Positions 43,146 to 52,185 of a DNA stretch of 64,000 nt are shown here, piece after piece. This DNA comes from Mucilaginibacter sp. CSA2-8R (lineage in GTDB: Bacteria; Bacteroidota; Bacteroidia; Sphingobacteriales; Sphingobacteriaceae). The stretch covers positions 4,278,001-4,342,000 of the forward strand of contig NZ_CP152389.1 of assembly GCF_038806765.1 (NCBI RefSeq). Reading direction: 5' to 3'. The notes beneath the pieces were generated by a model that was not told the origin of the DNA, searched no databases, and worked only from the letters and a program-made list of their open reading frames with translations. A program made the translations under genes and the position numbers. Within the stretch, counting starts at the first letter, position 1, and each line of letters begins with the position of its first letter.

Positions 43146-44564
43146 ATGCTACAAAAAAAACGAACCCTATTTTACCTGGTTGATGGCGCACACAGTGAGA
43201 TCATGCCCGAACTGATAAATCAGGGGTTGCTGCCTAATATTAAAAGAATTATAGACGAGGGTACGTACCGTAAGGCTACAACCTGCTTCCCGTCTACCAC
43301 CGGCCCTGCTTATTTACCTTTTTTAACCGGACACTTCCCGGGCACCATGGGCATTACCGGCATCCGCTGGTTTGACAAAACGGAGTTTAAACGAACCCGG
43401 TGGAATAAAAATGCCATGCGCTCTTATTGCGGCCCCGAGGCTGCCTGGTTTAATACCGATATGCCGGCTGATAAGCCTACACTGTTTGAACTCATGGGCG
43501 AATCGTATAATTTGTATAACATGATTACCCGCAATGTGCCTGACGAATACGACTTAGGTAAAAAAGGTAAAGGTTGGCTATACACCCGTGCCCATTTCTT
43601 AAAAAGACACCATCCGGTTGATTTGCAGGGCCATCAGCGTATCATGAACATGCTGCACTCAGGCAAAGATTTTGATTTTTTATTTGCCGTTTTCCCGAGC
43701 GTAGATTGGGACTCACATTACCACCATGTACATGATTTACGCACTATTGAAGCTTATAAAATTGTGGATGACAGTTTGGGCGAAGTAAGAGCCCTGCTGG
43801 AGAAAAAGGGTTGGTGGAATGATACGTTATTTATTCTGACTTCCGACCATGGTCTTACCCCTACTACCCAACATTTAGATTTGGGCGACTGGATGACCAA
43901 TAACGGACTCAAGTCGGTTTACTATCCTACCATCTGGAAAAGCAATCCCAAATCGGCCGTAATGATCTCCGGTAACTCGTTTGGCAGCATTCATCTGCTT
44001 AACCATGATGGCGACCATGTTTTGCGCGAACGCGAAATATTAACAACCATGGGGTCGTCTCGCCTGGAAAGTTTAATTGCAGAAAAGGCAGTAGATTTTG
44101 CCATATACCGCGGTGATGAAGCGCAAAGTTACATAGTACATAATGCGGTAGGCAAAGCTACGGTAAGGGTTACCGGAGATACGTTTAGCTATGACCCGGA
44201 AAGCGCTGACCCGCTCAAATTAGGAAATAATATCAGGGCCGTGGGGCACCGCGAAGCTTTAGAAGCAACATTTGATAGTGAATATCCAGATTCATTATAC
44301 CAAATTCATCAGCTATTCAGGAGTCGCAGAGCGGGCGATATTGTGGTAAGCGCCCGTGTGGGCCATGATCTTCGAGACTTTTGGGAATACCCGGAGCACT
44401 TAGGTTCACATGGTTCGCTGCACCGCTCACATATGCATGTACCGCTTGTTTACAATCAGAAAAACTGGCACACTCACTCAGCCCGTACTGCCGACTTATT
44501 TAACAGCATTCTGAAATGGAAAGACATCTTTCCGAAAAGCTCTGAGGGCGAGGCTTTATATTGA
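43146..44564 (+). CDS. Alkaline phosphatase superfamily phosphodiesterase
   Basis: A 472-residue hydrolase of the nucleotide pyrophosphatase/phosphodiesterase type. Metal and nucleophile sites are readable: YLVDGAH (Asp), FPSTTGPAY (Thr nucleophile), SVDWDSHYHH and LTSDHGLTP (Asp-His pair), and GSHGSLHRSHMHVP near the end. No signal peptide is evident, so it is probably cytosolic, or the N-terminus is misplaced. ATG 43146 is preferred over the TTG at 43104. Substrate unknown; related proteins cleave phosphodiesters or phosphonoacetate. Confidence 0.85.
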   Translation: MLQKKRTLFYLVDGAHSEIMPELINQGLLPNIKRIIDEGTYRKATTCFPSTTGPAYLPFLTGHFPGTMGITGIRWFDKTEFKRTRWNKNAMRSYCGPEAAWFNTDMPADKPTLFELMGESYNLYNMITRNVPDEYDLGKKGKGWLYTRAHFLKRHHPVDLQGHQRIMNMLHSGKDFDFLFAVFPSVDWDSHYHHVHDLRTIEAYKIVDDSLGEVRALLEKKGWWNDTLFILTSDHGLTPTTQHLDLGDWMTNNGLKSVYYPTIWKSNPKSAVMISGNSFGSIHLLNHDGDHVLREREILTTMGSSRLESLIAEKAVDFAIYRGDEAQSYIVHNAVGKATVRVTGDTFSYDPESADPLKLGNNIRAVGHREALEATFDSEYPDSLYQIHQLFRSRRAGDIVVSARVGHDLRDFWEYPEHLGSHGSLHRSHMHVPLVYNQKNWHTHSARTADLFNSILKWKDIFPKSSEGEALY

Positions 44565-44659
44565 TTGCTCTACCGTTGCAGACAACCATTTATTAAATTT
44601 CTTAACACATTATATATTGATTTACAGTTTAGCTCTTTGATAATGATTAAACTGTTAGC

Positions 44660-45388
44660 ATGATTGTTAATTACACACAGCAAGGATGGGAAATTATAAC
44701 TCAACGTGCACACGGTGTATTGGCGGCACAACTGGCGGCTCATTGGGCTGTTAAAGAACGCCCCAAACGCTGGACGGAAACCCTGCTGGCCATTGCCGAG
44801 CACGATGATGCCCGTACTGAACTGGAGTCGAACATTCTGCTTACCCCGCAGGGTGGTCCGCTAAACTTTGACATGCATTTATTTGACCCCGAGCATTGCC
44901 GGTGCCTGAGTAACTTTTCGTTATCAAAAAGCCGTTACATTGCTTTGCTTACTTCCATGCACATGGCCTTTTTGTACAAGAAAGAAGAAAGCAGCAACCC
45001 CTTGGTTAAACCCTTTTTGCAGGAGCAGGCAAAACTGCAAAAACAATGGCTTGATGATTTAAGCATCAGCCCAACCGAAGCCAACCGTATTTATCATTTA
45101 TTGGAATGGTGTGATGCCTGCTCCTTATTACTATGCCGTAATGAGGTACAACCCGAACAGCGGGACATTGAAGTGAGCCAGGGCCCGGCCAAACGTAAAT
45201 ACAAGATGCAGCAGTTAGCCGATGGACGATTAACCATCAAGCCATGGCCTTTTGATACTGACAGCTTTGAGATACAGGTGGAAAAACGACTGCTACAACA
45301 ACTTCAGTTTAGCAGCAACGATGAATTTAAAGCATGTTTTTTAGCAGCTCCCGCAACCGAAGTAGTTTGGAAATTGGCAAAAACTTAA
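44660..45388 (+). CDS. DUF3891 family protein
   Basis: A 242-residue soluble protein. The N-terminal AHGVLAAQLAAHWAV and LLAIAEHDDARTELE carry conserved His and His-Asp-Asp residues that resemble a metal-binding HD-like helical site, and LLEWCDACSLLLCRNE follows. The family is uncharacterised. Convergent with the LytTR regulator gene with one base between stop codons. Confidence 0.8.
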   Translation: MIVNYTQQGWEIITQRAHGVLAAQLAAHWAVKERPKRWTETLLAIAEHDDARTELESNILLTPQGGPLNFDMHLFDPEHCRCLSNFSLSKSRYIALLTSMHMAFLYKKEESSNPLVKPFLQEQAKLQKQWLDDLSISPTEANRIYHLLEWCDACSLLLCRNEVQPEQRDIEVSQGPAKRKYKMQQLADGRLTIKPWPFDTDSFEIQVEKRLLQQLQFSSNDEFKACFLAAPATEVVWKLAKT

Positions 45389-45389
45389 A

Positions 45390-46136
45390 TTATATACCCA
45401 ACACCTGTTTTAGCTTCATGTAGCCTGTTTTACTTACCGGTATGCGGGCACCCGATTTAAGAATGGCCAGGTGGGTATCTTTTTCGTACGGGTCGATACG
45501 AGTGATTTCTGATATCCGGATCATGTATGAGCGATGTACCCGTACAAATTGCCGGGCATCTAAAGTTTGCTCAAAAAAGCTCATCGTTTTATTTTTAAGA
45601 AACGACCCTTCGGTGGTGTGTATACTCACGTAGTCATCATCAGCTGCCAGATATTCTACATCATGCACCGGGATGATTTTAACTTTGGTACCTGTTTTTA
45701 CCACAATACGCTCGTGCTGTGCCGGCGATTGCGAAGCGCTGTCTAACAAAGCTTCGGTAGCTTTGGCGGCAGGTGCCGTACCGCTTTGCGACAGGTATTT
45801 CTCTACCGCCTTGTTAAACCGGTCGCGGCTGAAAGGTTTTAAAAGATAATCTACCGCGTGGGCTTCAAAGGCTTTGATAGCGTATTCGTCAAAAGCGGTA
45901 GTAAAAATTACCTGCGGCGGCTGCTCTACCAGTTCCAGCATTTCAAAGCCGTTTATCTTGGGCATTTGCACGTCCAAAAAAATCAAATCGGGCTGATACT
46001 GCATAATTGCCTTAATACCTTCAAAACCATCACCACACTCCTGCATTACCTGCAACTGACTGTTAAAGGGCTGTAAATATTCCAGCACCACCATGCGGGC
46101 CAATGGCTCATCATCAATAATCAGTACGCGCTTCAT
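45390..46136 (-). CDS. LytTR-type response regulator
   Basis: A 248-residue DNA-binding response regulator. The receiver has D55 in LIFLDVQMP and Lys100 in YLLKPFS; the C-terminal LytTR domain has KVKIIPVHDVEYLAADDDYVSI and RVHRSYMIRISEITRI. It would bind direct repeats as a dimer. Its ATG overlaps the stop of the histidine kinase gene by four bases, so kinase and regulator are translated together. Probable partner of the LiaF-like gene upstream. Confidence 0.94.
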   Translation of the reverse strand: MKRVLIIDDEPLARMVVLEYLQPFNSQLQVMQECGDGFEGIKAIMQYQPDLIFLDVQMPKINGFEMLELVEQPPQVIFTTAFDEYAIKAFEAHAVDYLLKPFSRDRFNKAVEKYLSQSGTAPAAKATEALLDSASQSPAQHERIVVKTGTKVKIIPVHDVEYLAADDDYVSIHTTEGSFLKNKTMSFFEQTLDARQFVRVHRSYMIRISEITRIDPYEKDTHLAILKSGARIPVSKTGYMKLKQVLGI

Positions 46137-47167
46137 GCCTGAGGTATCTTTATCATGATGGTAAATATATCATCATTTTGGAAAGTTTCAACCAGGTCGT
46201 TACGGGCAAACAGCAAATAAAGGCGGCGTTGTATCCCCCGTATGCCAAAACCGGTACCATGCCGCGGCCGGGCTGTTTGCGGGTCATAAGGGTTTTGCAC
46301 CATGACAGACAGGTAGTTGTCGTCCATCTCGGCACGGATGCTAATGGTTACCTCGCCGGTGGTATCATATAAACCAAACTTAATGGCATTCTCAACAATG
46401 GGCTGCAATAATAGTGGCGGCAGCATGCTTTTGTTACAACGTTCGTCGCAGCTTATCTCAGTTTGCAAACGATGCCCGAAACGTACTTTCTCAATATCCA
46501 GGTAGAGGTTCAGGTGCTGTAATTCTTCGCTTAAAGTTACCTGCTGCTGGTCGTCTTTTTTTAGCGTACCGCGTAAAAAGTCTGACAGTTGGTGTATCAT
46601 CCGACGGGCTTCATCGGGTTTAAAACCGATTAACGCATTGATAGAGTTTAGGCTGTTAAACAAAAAATGGGGTTGCAATTGCTGGCGTAAGTTGTAAAGT
46701 TCGGCATCGCGGGCCAGTTTTTCGGCTTCGGCCTTACGCCTTTCATTTTCTTTCTGGTCTTGCTGTACATACCAAATCAGGCTAATCATGGCCATCCAGC
46801 CAATAGCCAGAAAGCTGGTTACAAATCGTAAAATGAGCGATTGCTTTAAAAACACGCCAAAGGTATCGCCAACATTTAAGTGTGGTAATATCCACCAAAC
46901 AGATGCTGTACAGGCTGCCGCCAGCACTAAACACCATATCAGTAAGTTGATATAGCTGCCTTTACCGGGCTGGTAATAACGTAGGTTGTTGTCAATAAGC
47001 CAGCAGGCGGCGCCAAGCGGCACAATGCTAACGGCACTATCAACAGCGGCCACATACCAATCGAAGCCGAAATCGTGTATCAAATATAAATGAGCGGCCA
47101 TCCAGGTAACCCCGCCTATAACCAAAGCGAGGTTAAACCTTCTAAATACCGTTAATGAAGCAGCCAT
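46133..47167 (-). CDS. LytS-type sensor histidine kinase
   Basis: A 344-residue membrane kinase. Four hydrophobic segments in residues 10-135 are followed by a short coiled linker rich in Glu/Lys and the His-kinase core: H167 in LQPHFLFNSLNSINALI is the phosphorylated His, with GTGFGIRGIQRRL as the ATP lid region. There is no large extracellular sensor loop, typical of intramembrane-sensing kinases. Stimulus unknown; neighbours point to envelope stress. Confidence 0.94.
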   Translation of the reverse strand: MAASLTVFRRFNLALVIGGVTWMAAHLYLIHDFGFDWYVAAVDSAVSIVPLGAACWLIDNNLRYYQPGKGSYINLLIWCLVLAAACTASVWWILPHLNVGDTFGVFLKQSLILRFVTSFLAIGWMAMISLIWYVQQDQKENERRKAEAEKLARDAELYNLRQQLQPHFLFNSLNSINALIGFKPDEARRMIHQLSDFLRGTLKKDDQQQVTLSEELQHLNLYLDIEKVRFGHRLQTEISCDERCNKSMLPPLLLQPIVENAIKFGLYDTTGEVTISIRAEMDDNYLSVMVQNPYDPQTARPRHGTGFGIRGIQRRLYLLFARNDLVETFQNDDIFTIMIKIPQA

Positions 47168-47212
47168 TTAACAGAATTGTAAATTGAGGTTGAGTTGAAA
47201 TTTGCTTTTTGA

Positions 47213-47293
47213 CTATCCTACCGGAGCAGCAAAAAAGGCAATGATTAACTTTAAAATAGTGTAAATGCTGACGATGATGAGATACCAGTTCAT
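47213..47293 (-). CDS. Possible 26-residue membrane peptide
   Basis: ATG frame encoding MNWYLIIVSIYTILKLIIAF plus six more residues, one transmembrane helix with a Trp/Tyr start. It fills the 145-base gap between the LiaF-like gene (start of gap 47313) and the kinase gene, same strand. Short single-helix peptides next to intramembrane-sensing kinases can modulate them. No Shine-Dalgarno is expected in this phylum, so the start cannot be confirmed. Confidence 0.4.
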   Translation of the reverse strand: MNWYLIIVSIYTILKLIIAFFAAPVG

Positions 47294-47312
47294 GATTGCT
47301 GTACTTTAAAGG

Positions 47313-48122
47313 TTAAAAACTACGTACATCTACTCCTCCAAAAATGGATGTACCTTTCAATACCAATATTTTATCAGGGCTTTGAGCACCTGCGTTGCTG
47401 AAGCGTTTATCGTCAATGCCGGCAAATATGGCGGCAATGTCCGAGCGTACCTGCCAGTGCGGGGGCACCAGCAGTTTCACACCGCCAAACACCTGGGTAA
47501 TGTCAATCATCACAATACCGTTAATGTCGGCACGGGTAAAATCAAGCTCGGCACCACCGAATATGTTTACGATTTCGCCCCCCTTAAAATCTTTGGAAAG
47601 GATGGTTTTCTTGATACCGCCAAATACAGAAACGGCATCCAGGTAATTATCGCCAAGCGGGTCGTTAGCGAAAGTTCCCTGGTTAGTTTCAGTGCCTTCG
47701 GGCTTTACTACATAATCGGCCTCAGGAGCAAAATCAAACTTTACTTCTTCTTTTTTCTGTGCCCAATTTTTCATGTGCGCCGGCGTCTGATTGCGTTTGA
47801 TGATTAACCAAATACCCATGCCCATAATGGCTAACGGCCAGAAATAAGCCCGTAAATTCAATGCTGGTATCAGGCGTCCGGATAAAAATATTACCCCAAT
47901 AACCACCATTACCAACCACGACGGATTTTTAAAATCGTGTTTGAAGCCGCTAAACAATCCTATCACGATTAATAACATCGGCCAGCTAAACACCCAGTCC
48001 GGAAAAAAGAAAAAAGAAAACTGGCGTATCAGCAACAAGGTGCCCAAAACCAGAAAAATCAGTCCGATAAAAACTTTGCCGTTATTTTTCGGACGATTGG
48101 CATATGATGATTCGATACTCAT
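47313..48122 (-). CDS. LiaF/cell-wall-stress-like membrane protein
   Basis: A 269-residue protein. The N-terminal half has about four transmembrane segments (from VFIGLIFLVLGTLLLI to YFWPLAIMGMGIWLII), then a charged linker, then a soluble C-terminal beta-helix-like domain with DAVSVFGGIKKTILSKDFKGGEIVNIFGG and further FGG repeats, as in the cell-wall-active antibiotics response domain of LiaF. In Firmicutes LiaF restrains LiaS; here a LytS-type kinase follows downstream, so a comparable inhibitory role is conceivable. Confidence 0.85.
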   Translation of the reverse strand: MSIESSYANRPKNNGKVFIGLIFLVLGTLLLIRQFSFFFFPDWVFSWPMLLIVIGLFSGFKHDFKNPSWLVMVVIGVIFLSGRLIPALNLRAYFWPLAIMGMGIWLIIKRNQTPAHMKNWAQKKEEVKFDFAPEADYVVKPEGTETNQGTFANDPLGDNYLDAVSVFGGIKKTILSKDFKGGEIVNIFGGAELDFTRADINGIVMIDITQVFGGVKLLVPPHWQVRSDIAAIFAGIDDKRFSNAGAQSPDKILVLKGTSIFGGVDVRSF

Positions 48123-48296
48123 GGTTATGTGTTTTGATGATGTAAAACTATAGCATATGTTAACGCTTACCTATAGTGAATAGGTTACCGGAGCAACATC
48201 CTCGGTAAAACGTATCATTTTATCGGTGAAAATTTTTGCCGATTGTTTTTTTGAATTGAAAGAGTCCGCGAACGCGAAACGACATAAACGAAAACA

Positions 48297-48315
48297 GCCC
48301 GGTTGATGACCGGGC
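48297..48315 (-). terminator. hairpin after the agmatine deiminase gene
   Basis: GCCCGGT and ACCGGGC around a five-base loop, 24 bases past the stop codon on the reverse strand and followed by GTTTTCG. GC-rich but with a short U-run. Confidence 0.6.
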
Positions 48316-48338
48316 CGCTGCTATTTTGAAAGGAAATG

Positions 48339-49388
48339 TTACACTTCAGGTTCCTGCTGACTCAAGCAATGAAAACTGCCCAAACCCCAGATAATATTGG
48401 TCGAGTCGATACCTACCACCTTACGGTCGCTAAAGCATTGCTGCAATATATCCAACGCCTTATCATCACTGGCGCAACGATAAGTAGGTACTACTACGGC
48501 GGCGTTACTGATGTAAAAGTTGGCATAAGAGGCTGGCAACAATTGGTCTTCGTGAATTACTGGTGTAGGCATCGGTAATTCTACGATGTTTAACTGCTTG
48601 CCGTTAAGCAAACGCATATTTTTAAGCGACTGAAGATTTTCCTGCAAAATGTGATAGTTCTCGTCGTTTTTGTTTTCTTCAACAACGGTAACTACGGTGT
48701 CTTCGTTCACAAAGCGGGTAATATCGTCGATATGCCCGTCGGTATCATCACCTATAATACCATCACCCAACCATAACACCTGCTCTACCCCATAATAGTT
48801 TTGCAGGTGTTCTTCAATTTGCTGCTGGTTAAGATGTGGGTTACGGTTTTCGTTTAATAAACAAGCTGTGGTGGTTAGCACTGTACCCTTGCCGTTAAAA
48901 TCAACCGAACCACCTTCCATCACAATACCCGGGTAATAAACCGGTAAATCAAAATGCTCGGCAATACGAGTTGGTATCACGTCGTCTAAATCAAACGGTG
49001 GATATTTACCACCCCAGGCATTGTAACCCCAGTCTACCACTACTTTTTGCTTAGTGTCAGGGTTTATTAAAAACGCCGGACCATGGTCGCGACACCAGGC
49101 ATCATTAGTCGGGAACTCAAAAAATTGGATGCGATTTAAATTAACTCCTACCTGCTGCAAGTGCTGTTTGGCAAAATCAGCCATTTGCTGGTTAGCCACG
49201 TTGATGCGCACTAATTCGCCAACTGCAACTTCTTTAATAAATTCGCAATACTTGGCATAAATAGTATCAATTTTACCGGGCCACGAGGCTTCTTTATGCG
49301 GCCAGCTTAACCAGGTAGCCGTATGCTTAGCCCATTCGGCCGGGAAGGTAAAACCTTTTCCGGCGGGAGCATTTTCTAACTTATTCAT
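48339..49388 (-). CDS. aguA: Agmatine deiminase
   Basis: Converts agmatine to N-carbamoylputrescine and ammonia in polyamine synthesis. The 349-residue protein has the guanidino-group-modifying-enzyme fold: WCRDHGPAFL, DDTDGHIDDITRF (catalytic Asp and His) and the catalytic C341 in GLGSFHCLSQQE near the C-terminus. Its start codon overlaps the last eight bases of the N-carbamoylputrescine amidase gene upstream, so two consecutive steps of the pathway are encoded together. Confidence 0.95.
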   Translation of the reverse strand: MNKLENAPAGKGFTFPAEWAKHTATWLSWPHKEASWPGKIDTIYAKYCEFIKEVAVGELVRINVANQQMADFAKQHLQQVGVNLNRIQFFEFPTNDAWCRDHGPAFLINPDTKQKVVVDWGYNAWGGKYPPFDLDDVIPTRIAEHFDLPVYYPGIVMEGGSVDFNGKGTVLTTTACLLNENRNPHLNQQQIEEHLQNYYGVEQVLWLGDGIIGDDTDGHIDDITRFVNEDTVVTVVEENKNDENYHILQENLQSLKNMRLLNGKQLNIVELPMPTPVIHEDQLLPASYANFYISNAAVVVPTYRCASDDKALDILQQCFSDRKVVGIDSTNIIWGLGSFHCLSQQEPEV

Positions 49389-50250
49389 CGTCCAACAGTC
49401 GTTTAGTGATGGGCTGATAAGTTTCTACTCGCCTGTCGCGCAGGAAAGGCCAGTGCGTGCGGTAGTAGTCAGTTTTCGACAAATCTAAATCAACCACGGT
49501 CACCTGCTCTTCCTGGTGGTCGCCCTGGAAAATAACTTTTCCGAAAGGGTTAGACACAAAGGAGCCACCCCAGAATTTCAGGCCAACTTCTTCGCCTACC
49601 CGGTTAACGCTTACCACGTGTACTCCGTTAGCTACCGAATGTGAGCGCTGTATGGTTTGCCATGCATTGTATTGCTCGGTATTGGTGTCCACATCCTGCG
49701 TAGATGCCCAGCCAATAGCGGTTGGATAAAATAATATTTCGGCACCCATTAAAGCAGTGATACGGGCAGCTTCCGGATACCATTGGTCCCAGCAAATCAA
49801 TACACCGATTTTTGCAAATTTGGTTTTGAATACTTTATAACCTAAATCGCCGGGAGTAAAGTAAAACTTCTCATAAAAGCCCGGATCGTCGGGGATGTGC
49901 ATTTTGCGATACTTACCCAGGTAAGCACCGTCAGCATCCAACACCGCAGTGGTATTATGATACAAACCTTGCGTACGTTTTTCAAACAAAGAGGCTATAA
50001 TTACTACGCCCAGTTCGGCAGCTACCTTCGAAAGCTCATCGGTAGATGGGCCCGGAATAGCTTCGGCTAACTGAAAGTTGTCGTAATTTTCCTCGTCACA
50101 AAAATACAATGAGGTAAAAAGCTCCTGCAAGCACACAATCTGCGCACCTTTGGCGGCTGCTTCGCGTACCTTTTCAATAGCTTTATGTAAATTTTGCTGT
50201 TTATCAGCCGTACAGCTCATCTGTACCAAACCTACTTTTACTTTGCTCAT
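49381..50250 (-). CDS. aguB: N-carbamoylputrescine amidase
   Basis: Hydrolyses N-carbamoylputrescine to putrescine. A 289-residue carbon-nitrogen hydrolase with the Glu-Lys-Cys triad E43 (LQELF), K116 (YRKMHIP) and C153 (LICWDQWYPE), and the DNFQLAEAIPGPST block typical of the plant/bacterial enzyme. Start set at ATG 50250 (protein MSKVKVGLVQ); the longer frame opens with TTG. Upstream, 200 bases separate it from a divergent membrane protein gene. Confidence 0.95.
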   Translation of the reverse strand: MSKVKVGLVQMSCTADKQQNLHKAIEKVREAAAKGAQIVCLQELFTSLYFCDEENYDNFQLAEAIPGPSTDELSKVAAELGVVIIASLFEKRTQGLYHNTTAVLDADGAYLGKYRKMHIPDDPGFYEKFYFTPGDLGYKVFKTKFAKIGVLICWDQWYPEAARITALMGAEILFYPTAIGWASTQDVDTNTEQYNAWQTIQRSHSVANGVHVVSVNRVGEEVGLKFWGGSFVSNPFGKVIFQGDHQEEQVTVVDLDLSKTDYYRTHWPFLRDRRVETYQPITKRLLDDE

Positions 50251-50462
50251 GGGCTTTAAAAATTTGCGCAAAAATACGTATTCTGTATTAATTACTAATG
50301 CAACGCCTGCAATACTTGTGCCGTGGCTTCAGTTATTACATACAGATGTATTTCTATAAAAACCCCTTCCAAAATACCTTTATCAATTAATAACGTAAAC
50401 GCATCAATCACTCATAAAGAGATAAGCTTTTACCAAAATAAGCCGGTTTAATTTGTTTTTCA

Positions 50463-50470
50463 TAATTTTG
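50463..50470 (+). promoter_or_regulatory. -7 box TAATTTTG for the YbhN-like gene
   Basis: Exact TAnnTTTG match ten bases before the ATG at 50480, implying a very short leader. Confidence 0.5.
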
Positions 50471-50479
50471 CGGGCATCA

Positions 50480-51439
50480 ATGATAGCTAAAGAAAAAGCT
50501 GCCAAGCCCAAAACCTGGAAAGACACGCTCTGGAGCGTTACCAAACTATTGCTCAAAATTGCAGTAACCTCTGCCTTACTTTATTACGTATTCAGCAAGA
50601 TTGAAATAGGAAAAGTTAAAGGTTTAATTGCCCAATCTAACCCCTGGTGGATGGTTGCGGCACTGCTCTGTTTTTTTACATCAACTATTGTATCAGCCTC
50701 GCGGTTACTGAGTTATTTTAAGTCTATCCACCTTAGACTGGATATTCGCTTTAACATAAGACTATACCTGTTAGGTATGTTCTATAACCTTTGCCTGCCG
50801 GGTGGCATTGGCGGCGACGGCTATAAAATTTATTTGCTTAACCAGCGATATAATCTGCCGGCTAAAAAAGTGTTTTGGGCTATCTTGTTCGACAGGCTGA
50901 GCGGCTTTTGGGCTATAGGGTTTATTACCATGGCACTTATTTTATTTGTGCCGCAAATACATATTCACATTGCTATTCCGCTAAGTGTATTTTTAGGTGG
51001 AACGGCCGTTTACTACTTAGTAATGCGCCGTTTTTTTAAAGAGTATACTCATTACTTTTTTGAGGCACACTTCAAGGCACTGGGCGTGCAGTCGTTACAG
51101 GTACTTACCATATTGCTTATTTTACTGGGCTTACATTTTAACGGTAAGTTTGCTCCTTATTTGCTTAGTTTTTTAATGTCGTCGCTGGCAGCCGTGTTTC
51201 CGTTTACTTTAGGCGGATTAGGCGCACGCGAGTATATATTTACCTGGTTATCAGGCATATTTCATATGAACGCCAGTTTGGCGGTGTTTGTAAGTTTGTC
51301 TTTTTACGTAGTATCAGCTATCGTATCGCTGATAGGCGTGTATTACGTTTTTAATGAAAACAAATTACAGGAAGGCCTGCCACCTATTGTAATTGAGGAT
51401 GACACCGAAGAAGAGCAAGCTAAACCAAACCTGAGCTAA
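50480..51439 (+). CDS. Lysylphosphatidylglycerol-synthase TM/YbhN-type membrane protein
   Basis: A 319-residue inner-membrane protein with about eight hydrophobic segments. The motif LPGGIGGDGYKIYLL and later FPFTLGGLGAREYIFTWL are signatures of the UPF0104/LPG_synthase_TM family, in which members flip or handle phospholipids and related isoprenoid lipids. Only the membrane domain is present, no aminoacyl-transfer domain. Function here unknown. ATG 50480 is used; the longer frame begins with TTG. Confidence 0.85.
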   Translation: MIAKEKAAKPKTWKDTLWSVTKLLLKIAVTSALLYYVFSKIEIGKVKGLIAQSNPWWMVAALLCFFTSTIVSASRLLSYFKSIHLRLDIRFNIRLYLLGMFYNLCLPGGIGGDGYKIYLLNQRYNLPAKKVFWAILFDRLSGFWAIGFITMALILFVPQIHIHIAIPLSVFLGGTAVYYLVMRRFFKEYTHYFFEAHFKALGVQSLQVLTILLILLGLHFNGKFAPYLLSFLMSSLAAVFPFTLGGLGAREYIFTWLSGIFHMNASLAVFVSLSFYVVSAIVSLIGVYYVFNENKLQEGLPPIVIEDDTEEEQAKPNLS

Positions 51440-51480
51440 TGATAGATGTTAGCTTAAAACCTTTATAATTTTAGTGTACC

Positions 51481-52185
51481 ATGAACATCGTAATCACTGG
51501 AGCAAGCAGCGGCGTAGGGTTTGAAGCAGTATTGGAACTCATTTTACAGAATCACCACCACGTGATTGCCTTGGCGCGCTCGCAGGATAAACTTACCCGT
51601 TTATTAGAAATTGCCAAAGGCTTAAACCCCGATTGTACGCTTTACCCCATAGCCTTTGACATTGTACACGATGAATATGCAGGTTTGCAACAGTTTATCA
51701 ACACCCATTTTGAGGGCAAAGTAGATGTGTTGATTAACAACGCCGGTACTTTGATAAACAAACCTTTTGAAAAACTAGACGAAGGCGACTTTATAGAAAT
51801 GCTGCAAAGCAATTACATTGGCCATGTGCGGATGATACAAAACCTGTTACCCCAAATTACCCAGGGAGGACATATAGTAAACATTGGCAGTATGGGCGGT
51901 GTACAGGGTAGCGTAAAATTTGCCGGCTTAGCGGCGTACTCTGCCAGTAAAGGCGCTTTACATACTTTAACCGAATGTTTGGCTTTAGAATTGAAAGACA
52001 GGCAAATCAATGTGAACTGCCTGGCCCTGGGCTCGGCCCAGACTGAGATGCTGGAACAAGCTTTTCCGGACTACCAATCGCCGGTAATGGCGTTTGAAAT
52101 GGGTAAATACATTGCCGACTTTGCCACTACAGGGCATAAGTTTTTTAACGGAAAAATTTTACCGGTTGCGGTAACTACGCCGTAA
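51481..52185 (+). CDS. Short-chain dehydrogenase/reductase
   Basis: A 234-residue classical SDR. The cofactor loop is ITGASSGVGFEAVLEL, then NNAGTLINKPFEKLDEGDF, catalytic Ser in NIGSMGGVQGS and the Tyr-x3-Lys in YSASKGALHTL. Substrate unknown. A loose -7-like TAATTTTA precedes the ATG. Its stop codon abuts that of the convergent PfkB-type kinase gene with no base between. Confidence 0.9.
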   Translation: MNIVITGASSGVGFEAVLELILQNHHHVIALARSQDKLTRLLEIAKGLNPDCTLYPIAFDIVHDEYAGLQQFINTHFEGKVDVLINNAGTLINKPFEKLDEGDFIEMLQSNYIGHVRMIQNLLPQITQGGHIVNIGSMGGVQGSVKFAGLAAYSASKGALHTLTECLALELKDRQINVNCLALGSAQTEMLEQAFPDYQSPVMAFEMGKYIADFATTGHKFFNGKILPVAVTTP

